Origin: Phaseolus vulgaris
Lineage: Eukaryota; Streptophyta; Magnoliopsida; Fabales; Fabaceae
NCBI RefSeq assembly: GCF_000499845.2
Contig: NC_023757.2
Span: 3,506,118-3,570,117 of the forward strand
DNA: 64,000 bases
Direction: 5' to 3'
Part shown: positions 35,726 through 46,459 of the stretch, piece after piece
How the letters are laid out: every line of letters begins with the position of its first letter
Position numbering within the stretch: position 1 is the first letter of the stretch
The notes under the pieces: generated by a model
Databases searched by the model: none
What the model was told of the DNA's origin: nothing
What the model saw: only the letters and a program-made list of their open reading frames with translations
Position numbers and translations under genes: made by a program

Positions 35726-36700
35726 GTATATACATATCGATAAAATGATTTAATTTTTGTTTGGCTTATGTTTACCCCGTTTTACTCCTTCAAATTCTTT
35801 AAATAAGTGTTGAACATGTTTTATACCTCTTAAAATTAATAATTTTTTTTTTTTTATAATATTTCCAAAACTTCATCTCCTTAATACTAAACGCTCAAAA
35901 TCTTTTTTTTTTTTGAAACATGATTTGTAATCACCTATATGAGATATTCAAATTCTTCAAATTTAGATGTTTAAAAAAATCAGAGATATTCACAATATGT
36001 TAGAAAAACATTAACAAAACTTAATTTGAACAAATTTGCTAAAGGAAAACATATTTTAGAATTGCAAAAAAACAAGGACAAACAAAGCATATTCGAATTG
36101 CAGTTTATTTCAAGAACATTTACAATCTATCTTAGTATGTTAGAATTGGTTCAAAACAATGTTTCTAAAAAATATAATAAAAAATATTTTGCTTCCTAGA
36201 AACATTCATTGTTATTGCTTATTGTTTAAATCACTTAAAGTCAATTTTGATACATTCAAATTACACAAAGAACATATTAGAAGCTTTGACCGTCTAATGC
36301 TCTTTGATCGGCTAGTAGGCCATAAACCTTTTAGAATCTTAACAAAATATATACACATATACATATACAATAGTTATAAAGAGATTTTATCTCATCAAGG
36401 AAGATATAAGTCTGGTAAGTGTAAAAAAAATCTATGATAATAAATACGGTAGATAAAACAAAATTGATTAAGAAAGACTTAAGTCAATGCATTAATTACC
36501 TTCTTATCTTTTACCAAGTCATCTTAACATTTATCATGCCACCTCATTTTTTATAAAATGGAATATACTTGGATCCCAACTAAAAAGTTCAAATGAAACT
36601 AGAGATGATGATGTAAAACAATGAGAAAAAAAGGAGAAAGAAAGTTGAACAAGAAGAATAAAATATAATTTGTTATCAATCTTCAAAGGTAAGGGGAAGG

Positions 36701-36701
<1 letters not shown>

Positions 36702-36732
<31 letters not shown>
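36702..36732. repeat. (TA)n microsatellite
   Basis: About 15 TA units in intergenic DNA. Confidence 0.9.
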
Positions 36733-36734
<2 letters not shown>

Positions 36735-37329
36735 TATCAAATTTGTTTTTTTAATGATGTTACTATTTTTACTGTAATTTTTTTATGGTTGGTTTTTACT
36801 GTAATCATGTCTTATGGTCGCTTCTCCTTAAAGTTTACATATCCTTTGCCAAATACTTTTATGCTTTGAATTCCTTTTATCTTTTAAAATATCAAACGAC
36901 AAAATACTCCTTTCTAGAGAATTTTTCAAACATCTAAAAAAAAACACTTTAACTTGTTCTTATGCTTTATTGTGTTTTACATTTAGTTATTCAATTATTA
37001 TTTTTACATTAGCTTCGATAAATTCAAAATTTGTTTATTGTACATGCAAAATATTCTATAGGATTATTCCAATGAACATCGTATATAGTTGACCCATTAT
37101 TGCAAACACATGCTTACTCAATGAATTGATTTTAGTCCATTCAAAGTTCAAACTATTTTTTTACATTAGAGTATAAGAGGACAAAGTATTTTATATTAGA
37201 TGGGTAAACAACACATATATAATTAAATATTTATTTTCTGTACAAGGAGAATATTCTATTGGAATATAGTAATATATAGTTGAACCATTATTGCCAAAAC
37301 CAAGTCTACTGAGAGGCTCTTAAATGAAT

Positions 37330-37335
37330 TTGACT
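37330..37335 (+). promoter_or_regulatory. W-box-like motif upstream of DUF1262 gene 1
   Basis: TTGACT (extended TTTGACTTTGATC) lies about 90 bases before the ATG. TTGAC is the core site of WRKY transcription factors. A single core motif is weak evidence for regulation. Confidence 0.25.
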
Positions 37336-37420
37336 TTGATCCACACACGAAACCAGAAACAATCAACTATAGGTAGCTACTACTTGTTAAGCAGCTGAAA
37401 AAGATCAGTGTGAGAAGAAA

Positions 37421-39100
37421 ATGTATGTGACAAGACCCCTTTCCATGTACAAAAGGAACCCTGGTGCTCTTTCAGAGCCTCCTCCAACAGGGCCAAATTC
37501 AGGTTATCTTGTAATCTTTGATGAAGAAGCTCAGACATACTCATGTTTTGGTTTGTGCAAGGACTCTGCTATCAGGGACCTTCCTTTTCCCCAGGACAAA
37601 AACTTAACCATCAACTATGGAAGTGATGATGAAGATGCCTTGTTTGTTCCAGTGTTGAATCAACCACTTTCTTCAAACCGGTACTATGTGATAAGAAGGA
37701 GGGGGAAGCATCAAGGGTATGAATTATTATCACTTTTCAATATCTATTAAAAAAATTGCTTTAAGCCTAACTCATTTATAAAATCTACTTGTAGAATAAC
37801 ATTTGCACCAAATTAAAGTTCAAAGAACTGTTTTTAGAACACAGTTTTGACAACATAACTGGTTTCAGGATAGGTCAAATATTTCCCAACTACTCTTTCT
37901 GCAGGAGAATTGAAAAATGAGCTCCATGAATTTAAGAATCCAATGGATAAACTTTTAAGTATTAAACACACTTTAGTACTATGTAGTTCTCTAGTTCAAC
38001 TCATTTTGAGAAACTTTGACAAAAGAAGCATGCATAAACATGTTTTTACATCACAAACAAAACAGAAAAACTAAAGTATCTATCAGTTTAAGTCTAATAT
38101 ATCTGAACATTTGGGATAGTATTGCATCTCTGAAACTTGAAAACTACTGCGTTCACACACTCTTATATAGTTCTCACTGACTCCTCAAATTGACAAGTGT
38201 AGTTTCAAACACCATTTTAAAACTTGAATTGATTTCAGTAAAGCTAGCACGAGTTCAAAGAAAGAGGACATGGACACTTGTTTATGTTGCAGTTTTGTCC
38301 ACGATGTAAAACCAAGACCTTTGGATCCCTCTGATGTTTATCAGCAGGTTGAAATCATCAAAAAGAGCCATGGTTTCCATGCAAAGTCGGTTGCCTCAGA
38401 TGGAATTCCTCATGGTTTGTTGCGGAATAAAGGATGGGGAGTTAATGTTCGCACTCCCAGCAATTACCATTTGCGTGAAGCTTCAGGCTGTAATGATTCC
38501 TTGCGTGCCAAGCTTCCTGATGTCAACTTCCCACTGTCCAATGATAGGTCTGCATCAGTGGTTGTTGGAAAGTGGTACTCCCCTTTTATGTTTGTGAAAG
38601 AAGGAAAAGGGCTGAAGGAGCAGATGAAGAAGTCAGTGTTCTATGAGTTGACACTGGAGCAAAGATGGGAAAAGATATTTTGGAAGGAAAATAATGAAGA
38701 CAGTGGTGAGAACCATGGTGTGCTTATAGATGTTGTTGTTCAAACAGAAGTTGCCAAGGTTGCAGGAATGGAAGCTGTTTGGGATGAGCATTGTGTGAAT
38801 AATGAGAAAGTGGTGTGGTTTAAGAGTTTTGGTGATGGAGAGTCTGAAAGAAGTGTTGGACTGAGTTTGGAAATTGTTGATGGAATGAAATGGGAGCAAG
38901 AAAGAGTTGGGTGGATTGCTGGGAATGAAAGGCAAGTGAGAGTGGAAAGGGTGGAGGAGTTTCAAGGAATAACAAACAAGTGGATGAAATTTGGTTGCTA
39001 TGTGCTGGTAGAAACTTTTGTATTAAAGGCAATGGATAGAAGATTGGTGCTATCTTATGAATTCAGACACAAACATCAAATTAGGTGCAAATGGGAGTGA
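37421..39100 (+). CDS. DUF1262 family protein, gene 1
   Basis: Two exons, 37421-37716 and 38239-39100, joined across a 522-base GT-AG intron in phase 2, give 385 residues. The start MYVTRPLS is shared by all three copies in the window. Conserved blocks in order: GPNSGYLVI (24-32), LPFPQDKNL (54-62), PVLNQPLSSN (77-86), then in exon 2 GFHAKSVASDGIPHGLL, VGKWYSPFMFVKEG, FYELTLEQRWEKIFW, VGLSLEIVDGMKWEQERVGW and MKFGCYVLVETFVLKAMD, ending IRCKWE. I know this pattern as DUF1262, a plant-specific family without an established molecular function; Arabidopsis also has a tandem cluster. I see no signal peptide or membrane segment, so a soluble protein is likely. It is convergent with gene 2, 571 bases away. 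All the main motifs are intact, so it is probably functional. Confidence 0.92.
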
Positions 39101-39671
39101 TTATTTTCTTTTCTGCATATTTGTGTTATTTAATGTTTGGTTAGTTATTGTTATTTTAAGTTATACTGTAATCAAAGTTACAAACTATAGCAATTCACCC
39201 AACTCTTTCTTCCTCCCATCTCATTCCATCAGCATTTTCAATAAAATATAAACAAATTTACTAAATGATTTGGTAGTGACACTTCATTGAAGAAAGAATT
39301 GAACATCTGATAGGTTGAGAAATGACTTTACCGTTGAGAAAGAATATGAAGATTATAACATTCACTCATTCATAATTAAGATAATTTTACACCGGACCAA
39401 TGTATACATATACATTCTGCATAAAACTTCTAACATTCTCTGCTATATGCCCAAACTAAAAGGGCCAAACTCGCTTTTAACAATAAAATTACACATAAAA
39501 TATGTATATAACAAGTATTGTTCTTGAGTATACAAAGCATTCATATGAAGCAAACAAAACATATATTCAAAGCATATGGGAAAGGTAAATTATTTCCCCT
39601 GCAAATAGCAAATAGAACTTGGAATTCAAACTGTTAAAGCTCAACATATGGTAACTAGATTGTAATAACCC
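39101..39671. other. Short convergent intergenic spacer
   Basis: 571 bases between the stop codons of DUF1262 genes 1 and 2. It must hold both 3' UTRs. No other structure is recognised. Confidence 0.7.
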
Positions 39672-41129
39672 TCATTCCCATTTGCACATAATTTGATGTG
39701 GATGCCTGAAATCATAAGTCAGCACCAAACTTCCATCCATTCTCCTAAAAACAAAACTCTCTACCAACATATAACAACCAAATTTCTCCCACTTGTTCAT
39801 TCCTCTAAACTCCTCTACTCTCATCACACTCTCTTGCCTTCCATCACTTGCTTTCCACCCAACTCTTTTTTGCTCCCATTTCATTCTCTCAACCACTTCC
39901 AAACTCAGTCCAACACTCATCTCTCTTCCAACTTCATCAACACTCTTAAACCACAACACCTTGTCAACCACACCACTTTCATCCCAAACAGCATCCCTTC
40001 CTGCAACCTTCACAACTTCTGTTTGAATAACAACATCAACAAGCACACCATCTTCACTGTTTGCAAATTCCTTTGAAAATATTTTTTCCCATCTTTGCTC
40101 TAGTGTGACCTCATAGAACATGGACATTTTCATCTGCTCCTTTAATCTCATTCTTTCCTTCAGAAACATAAAAGGGCAGTACCACTTTCCAACCACCACT
40201 GATTCAGAACTATCATTAGACAATGGGAAGTTGAAATCTGGAAGCTTGGAACGTAGAGAGTCATTGGAGCCTAAAGCTTCATCCAAATGGTAATTGCGAG
40301 GAGTGGTGGCCTTTACACGCCAACCTTTGCTCCTCAAGAAGTCAGGAGGAATTCCATCTGGGGCAACAGACTTCGCATGAAAACCATTATGCTTCTTGCT
40401 TATTTCAACCTTTTGATAATCATCCGAGGGAACCAAAGGTCTTGGTTTAACATCTTTGACAAAGCTGAAGCATAAGCAAGTGGCTTTTTCTTCTTCTTTT
40501 GAACTTGTGCTTGCTTCGCTGAAATAAATTCACCTAGAGATTACATATAAAGAAATAATGCTTCTGTTTTTTCAAAACTCTTTATATATACATAATACTT
40601 CCAAAAGCTGAAAATAAATGTCCAAATCACCTTAAACACAAATTGGATAAAGAATATATAACAGTTAAGTTGGAAACTAGATACTTGATTCAAGATAAAC
40701 TTTTCAAATTTTGTGCATAATTCATTCTGATGGTCTAATCTAAAAGTTAAAAGCATATTAAGGTACTGATATAGAAAAATTTGATTCATACCCTTGATAT
40801 TTGCCGTCCCTTCTTATGGCATAGTAGCGGTTTGAAGACAGTGGTTGATTCAATACTGGGATGAACAAGAGCTTGTCCCAGTATGTGATGGTTTGGTTGG
40901 GAGGTTGATTTTGTTGAGCTGAATGGCTAGTGTATGTGTCTGTGATGATTAAGTTCTTGTCCTGAGGAAAAGGAAGATGCTTGATTTCTGGGTCCTCACG
41001 TAATCCCAAACAAGTGTAAGCTGGGGGTTCATCCCATATTACAAGATAACCTGAATTTGGTCCTAATGGAGGATCTGAAACAGCCTCAGGGTTCTTCTTG
41101 TACATAGAAACTGGTCTTGTCACATACAT
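39672..41129 (-). CDS. DUF1262 family protein, gene 2
   Basis: Exons 40792-41129 and 39672-40518 join across a 273-base phase-2 intron at the same codon as in gene 1 (CAAGG before the donor) and give 394 residues. An in-frame ATG at 41168 would add 13 residues, but I start at 41129 because MYVTRPVSMYK aligns with the starts of the other two genes. Shared blocks: GPNSGYLVIWDE, LPFPQDKNLI, PVLNQPLSSNRYYAIRR, FHAKSVAPDGIPPDFL, VGKWYCPFMFLKE, FYEVTLEQRWEKIF, EEFRGMNKWEKFGCYMLVES and a C-terminal MCKWE. Compared with gene 1 it carries an insertion of polar residues before PVLNQ (SAQQNQPPNQT). Exon 2 starts EASTSSKEEE, close to KASTSSKKED of gene 1. By eye, genes 1 and 2 are closer to each other than to gene 3, so they probably arose by an inverted duplication. 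Function unknown. Confidence 0.92.
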
Positions 41130-41191
41130 TTTTCTCTCACCTTTCTCATGTATTTCCTTACAATTCAATCTTTGCTTTCTTATGAATATAC

Positions 41192-41201
41192 ATATATATA
41201 A
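41192..41201 (-). promoter_or_regulatory. Candidate TATA box of DUF1262 gene 2
   Basis: On the minus strand CTTATATATATG lies about 65-70 bases before the ATG at 41129. Confidence 0.45.
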
Positions 41202-42119
41202 GCTAAATTGCTAAATGCTATGTGTTATCAGGAAAAGTGAAATGATAATGTTTATCTGTTGCAGCTAGAGAGATATTTTGTTCGGTTTTTGGATTTGGAT
41301 TTAGATTACACTCAAATAGGTGACTTTCTAATATTGTATGTTACAAAGATGACTCATTGCATGGATATCGAACACAACACCAACACAGTTATTCTGATAC
41401 AGTTTATGTTTATTAAAATATAACATACAAAAATATTATGTAATTAACCTTAAATATAAAATATTATGTATACAAATTTTATAAAGCAAGTGTTCTTCTC
41501 ATAAAATAAACAGATTTTTGGTTTTTTATGTATTTATCTAATTTGTTCAATTTAAAAATAAGCAGTTTTTTACTTGTTTATTAATAAGCAAATGATATGC
41601 AGTTCTTAAATAAATGGTTATTTTAAAAAATACTTATTTTATCAATAATTATTTTAAGTTTAAACAAATTAGTTTTGTATCTTATTCAAACTTATTTATA
41701 AATTGGTTATCTAGTTAATAATATTAAATTTATCTACAATAGTATTATTTTTAAATAACTAATATACAGAAAAAAAATCAAAATCAATTTTTCAATTCTT
41801 TTATAAAATAGAAAGAAAACAAAATAATGAGACAATTAGAAAATAATCTTATGAAAACAGAAAAATATAAATTAATAATATTTTTAAAAAAAATATTTTT
41901 AATTAAACACTTAATATGTCATGTATATATTTATTATTTTATGTATAAAAAAATATATTTATTATTTTCTTGGAAATGGGATTCGGCTTGGAGGTGACTA
42001 AGACATATATCGGTTTGTAACTATCACTGTTATAGATATATTCCATATTTTAATGATGAATCCGAATCTATAATTATGATAAAATAAACGTTTAATAGTT
42101 TTTATTCTATTTTATATAT

Positions 42120-42449
42120 ATGGAGAACACGATGTATATATTATATAATTTTGAATTATATAAATTAAAAATAAATATTTAGATATAAAATATGTTTTAG
42201 ATTCTTTTAAAAATAGAAAAATATTTTTTATGACTGGTTTAAAAGAATTTGTTTCTTATTTTTATAATTATAATAAAAATTTATACCATAAATTTGAGTT
42301 TTTAAAAAATTATTGTATTTATATATTTTAAAATTGTGTTAGAACTGTGTTAGAAATTTTAAAAATCCAACAATTTTTTTTTTTTAAATTGAACACTTCA
42401 TCGATAAGTGTCGTATGAGTGTCGACACTGATACGTGTGTCCGACACTA
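42120..42449 (+). repeat. Interspersed repeat with GTGTCGG-type terminal motifs (copy B)
   Basis: Diverged copy of the repeat at 7656-8053, same orientation. Shared blocks include TTTGAATTATATAAAT, TATGACTGGTTTAAAA, AAATTTGAGTTTTTAAA, TCCAACAA and the GTGTC cluster ending GTCCGACACTATTTAA. Confidence 0.6.
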
Positions 42450-42778
42450 TTTAAAAGAAGTATCCAAAATTTATAAATTCTATTAATGTAAACATTCTTC
42501 AGTTAAATAGATGCAACGAAAAATGAATAATAAATGAGAACTAATATCGATTCGTTAACAGAAATAATATGCAAAATCATCAACAAATATCAAATATCAC
42601 TATAGCATAATTATCATTTGAGTAAAAGAATTACAATAACTCGTTTAAAAACATTAAATTAACCTTAAAACATTTAAAATAATAAGATAAAATTACAAAA
42701 ACATTATAATAGAAAAAAACACCCATTAAACCTCAAATAAAATAAAGAAATATAACTTTTCTCTGATGTCCAACCTCC

Positions 42779-42781
<3 letters not shown>

Positions 42782-42829
<48 letters not shown>
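42782..42829. repeat. (AT)n microsatellite
   Basis: About 24 uninterrupted AT units. Confidence 0.95.
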
Positions 42830-42831
<2 letters not shown>

Positions 42832-42997
42832 TTCTATAAACCGATTAAAAGAGAATTTTTAGATTTTGGAGTAATTTTTTTGTTGGTTTTGGAAACTTAT
42901 TTGGAGACAAATTCTTGATAAAAGAGAAGCTACCTGTACGGTAATTGAATAAATTTTAAAATACAATTTGAAATAAATAAATTTGAGTAATTGGAAA

Positions 42998-43124
42998 TGT
43001 TAGTGTTGAAGATTACACATTGACTAGAGATTAGGACATTTCATTGTATATAAGTGGGTGCAAATCTCAACCTTATGAGTTGTTTTTATGGGGTTGAGTT
43101 AGACTTAAAGTCCACCTACTAACA
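42998..43124 (+). mobile_element. Short LTR with primer-binding site (TRIM-like)
   Basis: 127 bases that begin TGTTAGTGTTGAAGATTACA and end CCACCTACTAACA, directly followed by TAGTATCAGAGTC. That follower resembles TGGTATCAGAGC, complementary to the 3' end of initiator tRNA-Met and the usual primer-binding site of copia-type and TRIM elements. An LTR this short suggests a terminal-repeat retrotransposon in miniature. The second LTR is not seen nearby. Related LTRs occur at about 55862-55990 (+), 56565-56660 (-) and 56755-56905 (-). Confidence 0.65.
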
Positions 43125-43960
43125 TAGTATCAGAGTCACAGGTTGGTACTCTTATTCTCAAATCTGCTTACTGTTTTTTCTTGTTTAATTTATTTTTGAT
43201 AAATAAGGGATTTGTGAATTGAAAGAAATTAAGATAATGATAATTAGATTAAGATAATTAATAAAAAAATTGAAAAATAAATTTTAAATCTGGATTAAAA
43301 TATTAGTTTTATACTTACAAATATTTAAATCACAATTCAGAATAATCAAATTTAAATTTTATAAGAAAAACTAATTTTTCCAAAGTACAAATAGATTAAC
43401 TATATTTAAACTCAATCAAATACATTAGAAACACAATAATCATAAATTAAATAATTAATTTACACCAAAATTTTAGAGTGCTAAATTCAATTTCAATCTC
43501 TAATTGTAGAACTTGATTTTGAGAAGAAGATTTCACTCAATAGGTCATTGTATTCCGTTTTCAAGTTTGTCACTGAATACATATGTATGGTACTTCCTGC
43601 ACCATATCACTGCACTCAATACTCAATTGCAGGGAAAAGACAAAAATACCTTTAAAAAATGTATATATAAAATTACATTCTAAACCTCTTTTTTTCTGTA
43701 ACAAAATAATCTCTTTCGATAAATTTTGCTATAATGTATTATTTTTAATTCCGGATTTTTTTTATTCAGAACACAATAATCTCTTCTGAATTTACTTTTG
43801 TGGAATTTTAATTCTAAATTTTTATTTTCGAAATAAAGAGTATTTTTGAAATTTTTTAAATTATGTTGGGTACAGATTCAAAAGTGTTGGTTGCAGCAAG
43901 CAATTGCCCATATGTATATGTAGTTAAGGCTCATGGCCCAATATAGGTATATCTCTATGA
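43125..43960. other. Intergenic AT-rich DNA
   Basis: No gene or named repeat recognised. A 68-residue open frame near 43583-43789 has no family resemblance. Confidence 0.55.
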
Positions 43961-44316
43961 GGGTATTTCTTCATGCACCCTATCAAAAATCAAAATTCTT
44001 CCTCCATCCATCAATTTTCGAAAAGACTATTTTACCCTTTTTATTAATGATTTCTAAATTAATTTTTCCAAAAGCTTTTTCAGAACATACTTTCTAAAAT
44101 TCATGGAATGTATTTTGTTTCCAGAACAAATTTTTTGGAATAAACTTCCTGAAAGGTATATATAATACATTTTGGAATATTTTTTTTTTGAATATTTTTT
44201 CTAAAATGTATTATGGAATTTTTTTTTAGAATGATGACGAATTAGATTGGTCCTTTGGTCATTCACCTATTTGATAAAGTGCAGAAAATTTTTTGATGGG
44301 TCCAAAAGAAACAATC
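43961..44316. mobile_element. Probable Mutator-like MITE (copy 4)
   Basis: The ends are inverted: left GGGTATTTCTTCATGCACCC then TATCAAAAA; right, reverse complemented, GATTGTTTCTTTTGGACCC then ATCAAAAAA. The flanks TCTCTATGA and TCACTACTA match at only 6 of 9 positions. The interior carries short TTCCAGAA/TTTGGAA palindrome-like motifs. It abuts copy 3 with only about a dozen bases between. Less certain than copies 1 and 2. Confidence 0.5.
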
Positions 44317-44328
44317 TCACTACTAAGC

Positions 44329-44695
44329 GACTGTTTCTTTCTGCACCTCCATACTTTTTTTTCTCACCTCCATAAATTTTTGAATTTCCAAAAATGTCCC
44401 TTTATAATATTTTAAATTACATAATCTGGAACTCATTTTTCAAATTTATAATTAGCTTATGGATTATGTAATCCGAAAGCCTTTTTTGAGATGCATTATT
44501 ACTTTCTGGATTACATAATCCGAAAGTTTTATTTAGCTTCCAGATTATGTAATCCGAAAGTCTTTTTTCAAATGTATTCCGGATTACATAAGTCGAAAAC
44601 TAGTTTATGAGGGTGACAAAAAAGTATAAAAATGTATTTTCATAATATGTATGGAGGTGGTAGAAGAAGATATGGATCTACAGGAAGAAACAGTC
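44329..44695. mobile_element. Mutator-like MITE with TCCGGATTAC-type palindromes (copy 3)
   Basis: 367 bases. The left end GACTGTTTCTTTCTGCACC and right end (reverse complement GACTGTTTCTTCCTGTAGATC) form the inverted ends. The interior is the same as copy 1: CTCACCTCCATAAATTTT, then decayed palindromes (TTCTGGATTACATAATCCGA type), then TATGTATGGAGGTGG. The flanks CTACTAAGC and CTACTGCAC match at 6 of 9 positions, so it is older than copy 1 at 6677-7049. Confidence 0.72.
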
Positions 44696-44924
44696 CTACT
44701 GCACATGATTCAATAGACGATCCAAGGAGAAAGAATATGGTTTATTCTTACAATATGTAAACAATGTCGAAATGATTACAATGAAACTAGATGAATGAAC
44801 AAACTTAGTCAATAAAATCTCACAAAATTGAAAGTAAACTACAAAACCAGTGATTCTTTTCTTCCACTGGTGCTTGGGTGAGTTTGGCATATACATAGTC
44901 TTAAACCAATACCAAAAATCTTCA

Positions 44925-46291
44925 TCATTCCCATTTACTTCTAAGTTCATCATGGTGTTTGAAAGCATAGGTGAGTAATGTGCTTCCATCCAATGCTTTT
45001 AGTACAAAAGTCTCCACCAACACATAACATCCAAATTTTTTCCACCCCTTAGCCCCCTTAAATTCTTCCACTTTCTTCACTCTAATTTGCTTCTCTTTTC
45101 CCCCATTCCACCCTACTCTTTTCTGCTCCCACTCCATTCTCTCAACCACTGCACTGCTCAATCCCACACTTCTCTTTTCTCCAACATTGTTCAAACTATG
45201 GAACCACACAAAACCTTCAGCAGTATCCATTTCATGCATCTCCCAGCCGCCAATTACAACCACTTCCTTTTGAACCACAGCATCCACAATCACAGTCTTT
45301 GCTGCTTCATTCTCATTCCCACATGAAAAAATTTGCTCCCACTTCTGCTCCAGAGTCATCTCATAAAACATTGGCTTTCTCATTTCTTCCTTCAATGTTT
45401 TGTGAGCTCCTTCCTTGATAAACATGAAGGGGCAATACCATTTTCCCACAGCAACAGCGTCTGAACTCTTTTTTTCCAAGGAGAATTTGAATTCAGGCTT
45501 GCTGGCACGGAGGGTTTCATTCAAACCTGATGCTTCGCTTAGACTTGAAGCACTTGAAGCACCCACTTTCCATCTTCTACTCAAAAATCTTGGAGGGTAA
45601 CCACACGGGGCAACAGACTTAGCAGAAAAACCACTCCTGAAAGTAACTTTGCTTCTTCTGGGATATATCTCAAACTCTTGGTGTGTGTCACTGATATCTA
45701 TTGGATGTAGTGCTTCATCAGTTACACCGTTGTAGAAACAGAATGTGTCCAAATCCTCCTCCTTTGAGTTAATGTATGCTTCCCTGCACAACCAAAAGCA
45801 AATTACATCAGTATAATCCTTAACCTTAAACCTGTCAAGAACATAAAACCTTAAATTTGCATTTGAATCACCCTCATCTTATATAATTGCTGTTCAGGTT
45901 AGAAAGTGAAGAATAAAGGGTCAACAAAGCAAGGAAAATCTAACTTGCTTAATGAAATGAAGGCTTACCCTCTTTTTTTCTTATTTAGATTTATCACATA
46001 GTATTTGTTGGAAGACAGTGGCTGGTTGAGAACTGGGATGAAGGCAACATGGTGGTAGTGAGTGGTTCTATTCACTGAAATACCTGATCTATAGAACAAC
46101 TCAAGGTTTAAATTTTGAGGGAAAGGCAACTCCTTCACCTCATGGAATTCTCCTAAACCAAAACAAGAGATTGGCTCCATATCTTCTTCATCTTGGATCA
46201 CCAAAATGCCAGAATTGGGACCTTCTGGTGGAGGCCATGATAGAGCATCTAAAGACTTCTTGAACAGAGACAAAGGCCTAGTCACATACAT
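44925..46291 (-). CDS. DUF1262 family protein, gene 3
   Basis: Exons 45969-46291 and 44925-45783 join across a 185-base phase-2 intron at the position conserved in genes 1 and 2, giving 393 residues. It starts MYVTRPLSLFKKSLDALSWP. Shared blocks: GPNSGILVIQDEE, LPFPQNLNL, FIPVLNQPLSSNKYYVI, FSAKSVAPCGYPPRFLSRRW, LSEASGLNETLRASKPEF, VGKWYCPFMFIKEG, FYEMTLEQKWEQIF, VGLSSAVVERMEWEQKRVGW, KKFGCYVLVETFVLKALDGS and a C-terminal RSKWE. It is the most divergent of the three: exon 2 begins EAYINSKEEDLDTFCFYNG in place of the STSSK-rich start of genes 1 and 2. Function unknown. The MITE pair at 43961-44695 lies just downstream, about 230 bases past the stop codon. Confidence 0.92.
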
Positions 46292-46360
46292 TCTCTCACC
46301 CTAATCTTGATTCTAAGAATAACTTGTTGAATGTGGATATTGGAGAATGTCCACATGAAC

Positions 46361-46384
46361 TTATATATATATATATATATATAT
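46361..46384 (-). promoter_or_regulatory. (TA)n tract at the TATA position of DUF1262 gene 3
   Basis: Twelve TA units 70-93 bases upstream of the ATG at 46291. It is a microsatellite and, by position, the likely TATA element, so its length could vary between individuals. Confidence 0.4.
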
Positions 46385-46448
46385 GAGATGAAAGTTTATG
46401 TTGATATGGTTCATGATGACCAAGTATTACATTACTAAACGTGTTCAA

Positions 46449-46454
46449 TTGACC
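46449..46454 (+). promoter_or_regulatory. W-box-like motif upstream of DUF1262 gene 3
   Basis: TTGACC lies about 160 bases upstream of the start codon at 46291. This is the WRKY core plus C. A single motif is weak evidence. Confidence 0.25.
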
Positions 46455-46459
46455 AAGTG

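Larger units (their letters stand above)
34250..37400. other. Intergenic AT-rich DNA between the importin and DUF1262 genes
   Basis: No coding region supported. It contains TA microsatellites near 35693-35721 and 36702-36732. Around 35340-35480 there is a series of loose repeats of TTTTATAAGA with TCTAATAG phrases. Nothing else is recognised. Confidence 0.65.
41202..42997. other. Intergenic AT-rich DNA with repeat copy B and a microsatellite
   Basis: No genes supported. Contains the interspersed repeat copy B (42120-42449) and an AT microsatellite (42782-42829), listed separately. Confidence 0.65.

Noticed and set aside
38633..39032. Minus-strand frames of 110 and 70 residues inside DUF1262 gene 1
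   Set aside because: Shadows of exon 2 of the gene; the same kind of shadow appears opposite genes 2 and 3.
41130..41168. Thirteen-residue N-terminal extension of DUF1262 gene 2
   Set aside because: The other two copies start at MYVTRP, and the extension has no counterpart in them.
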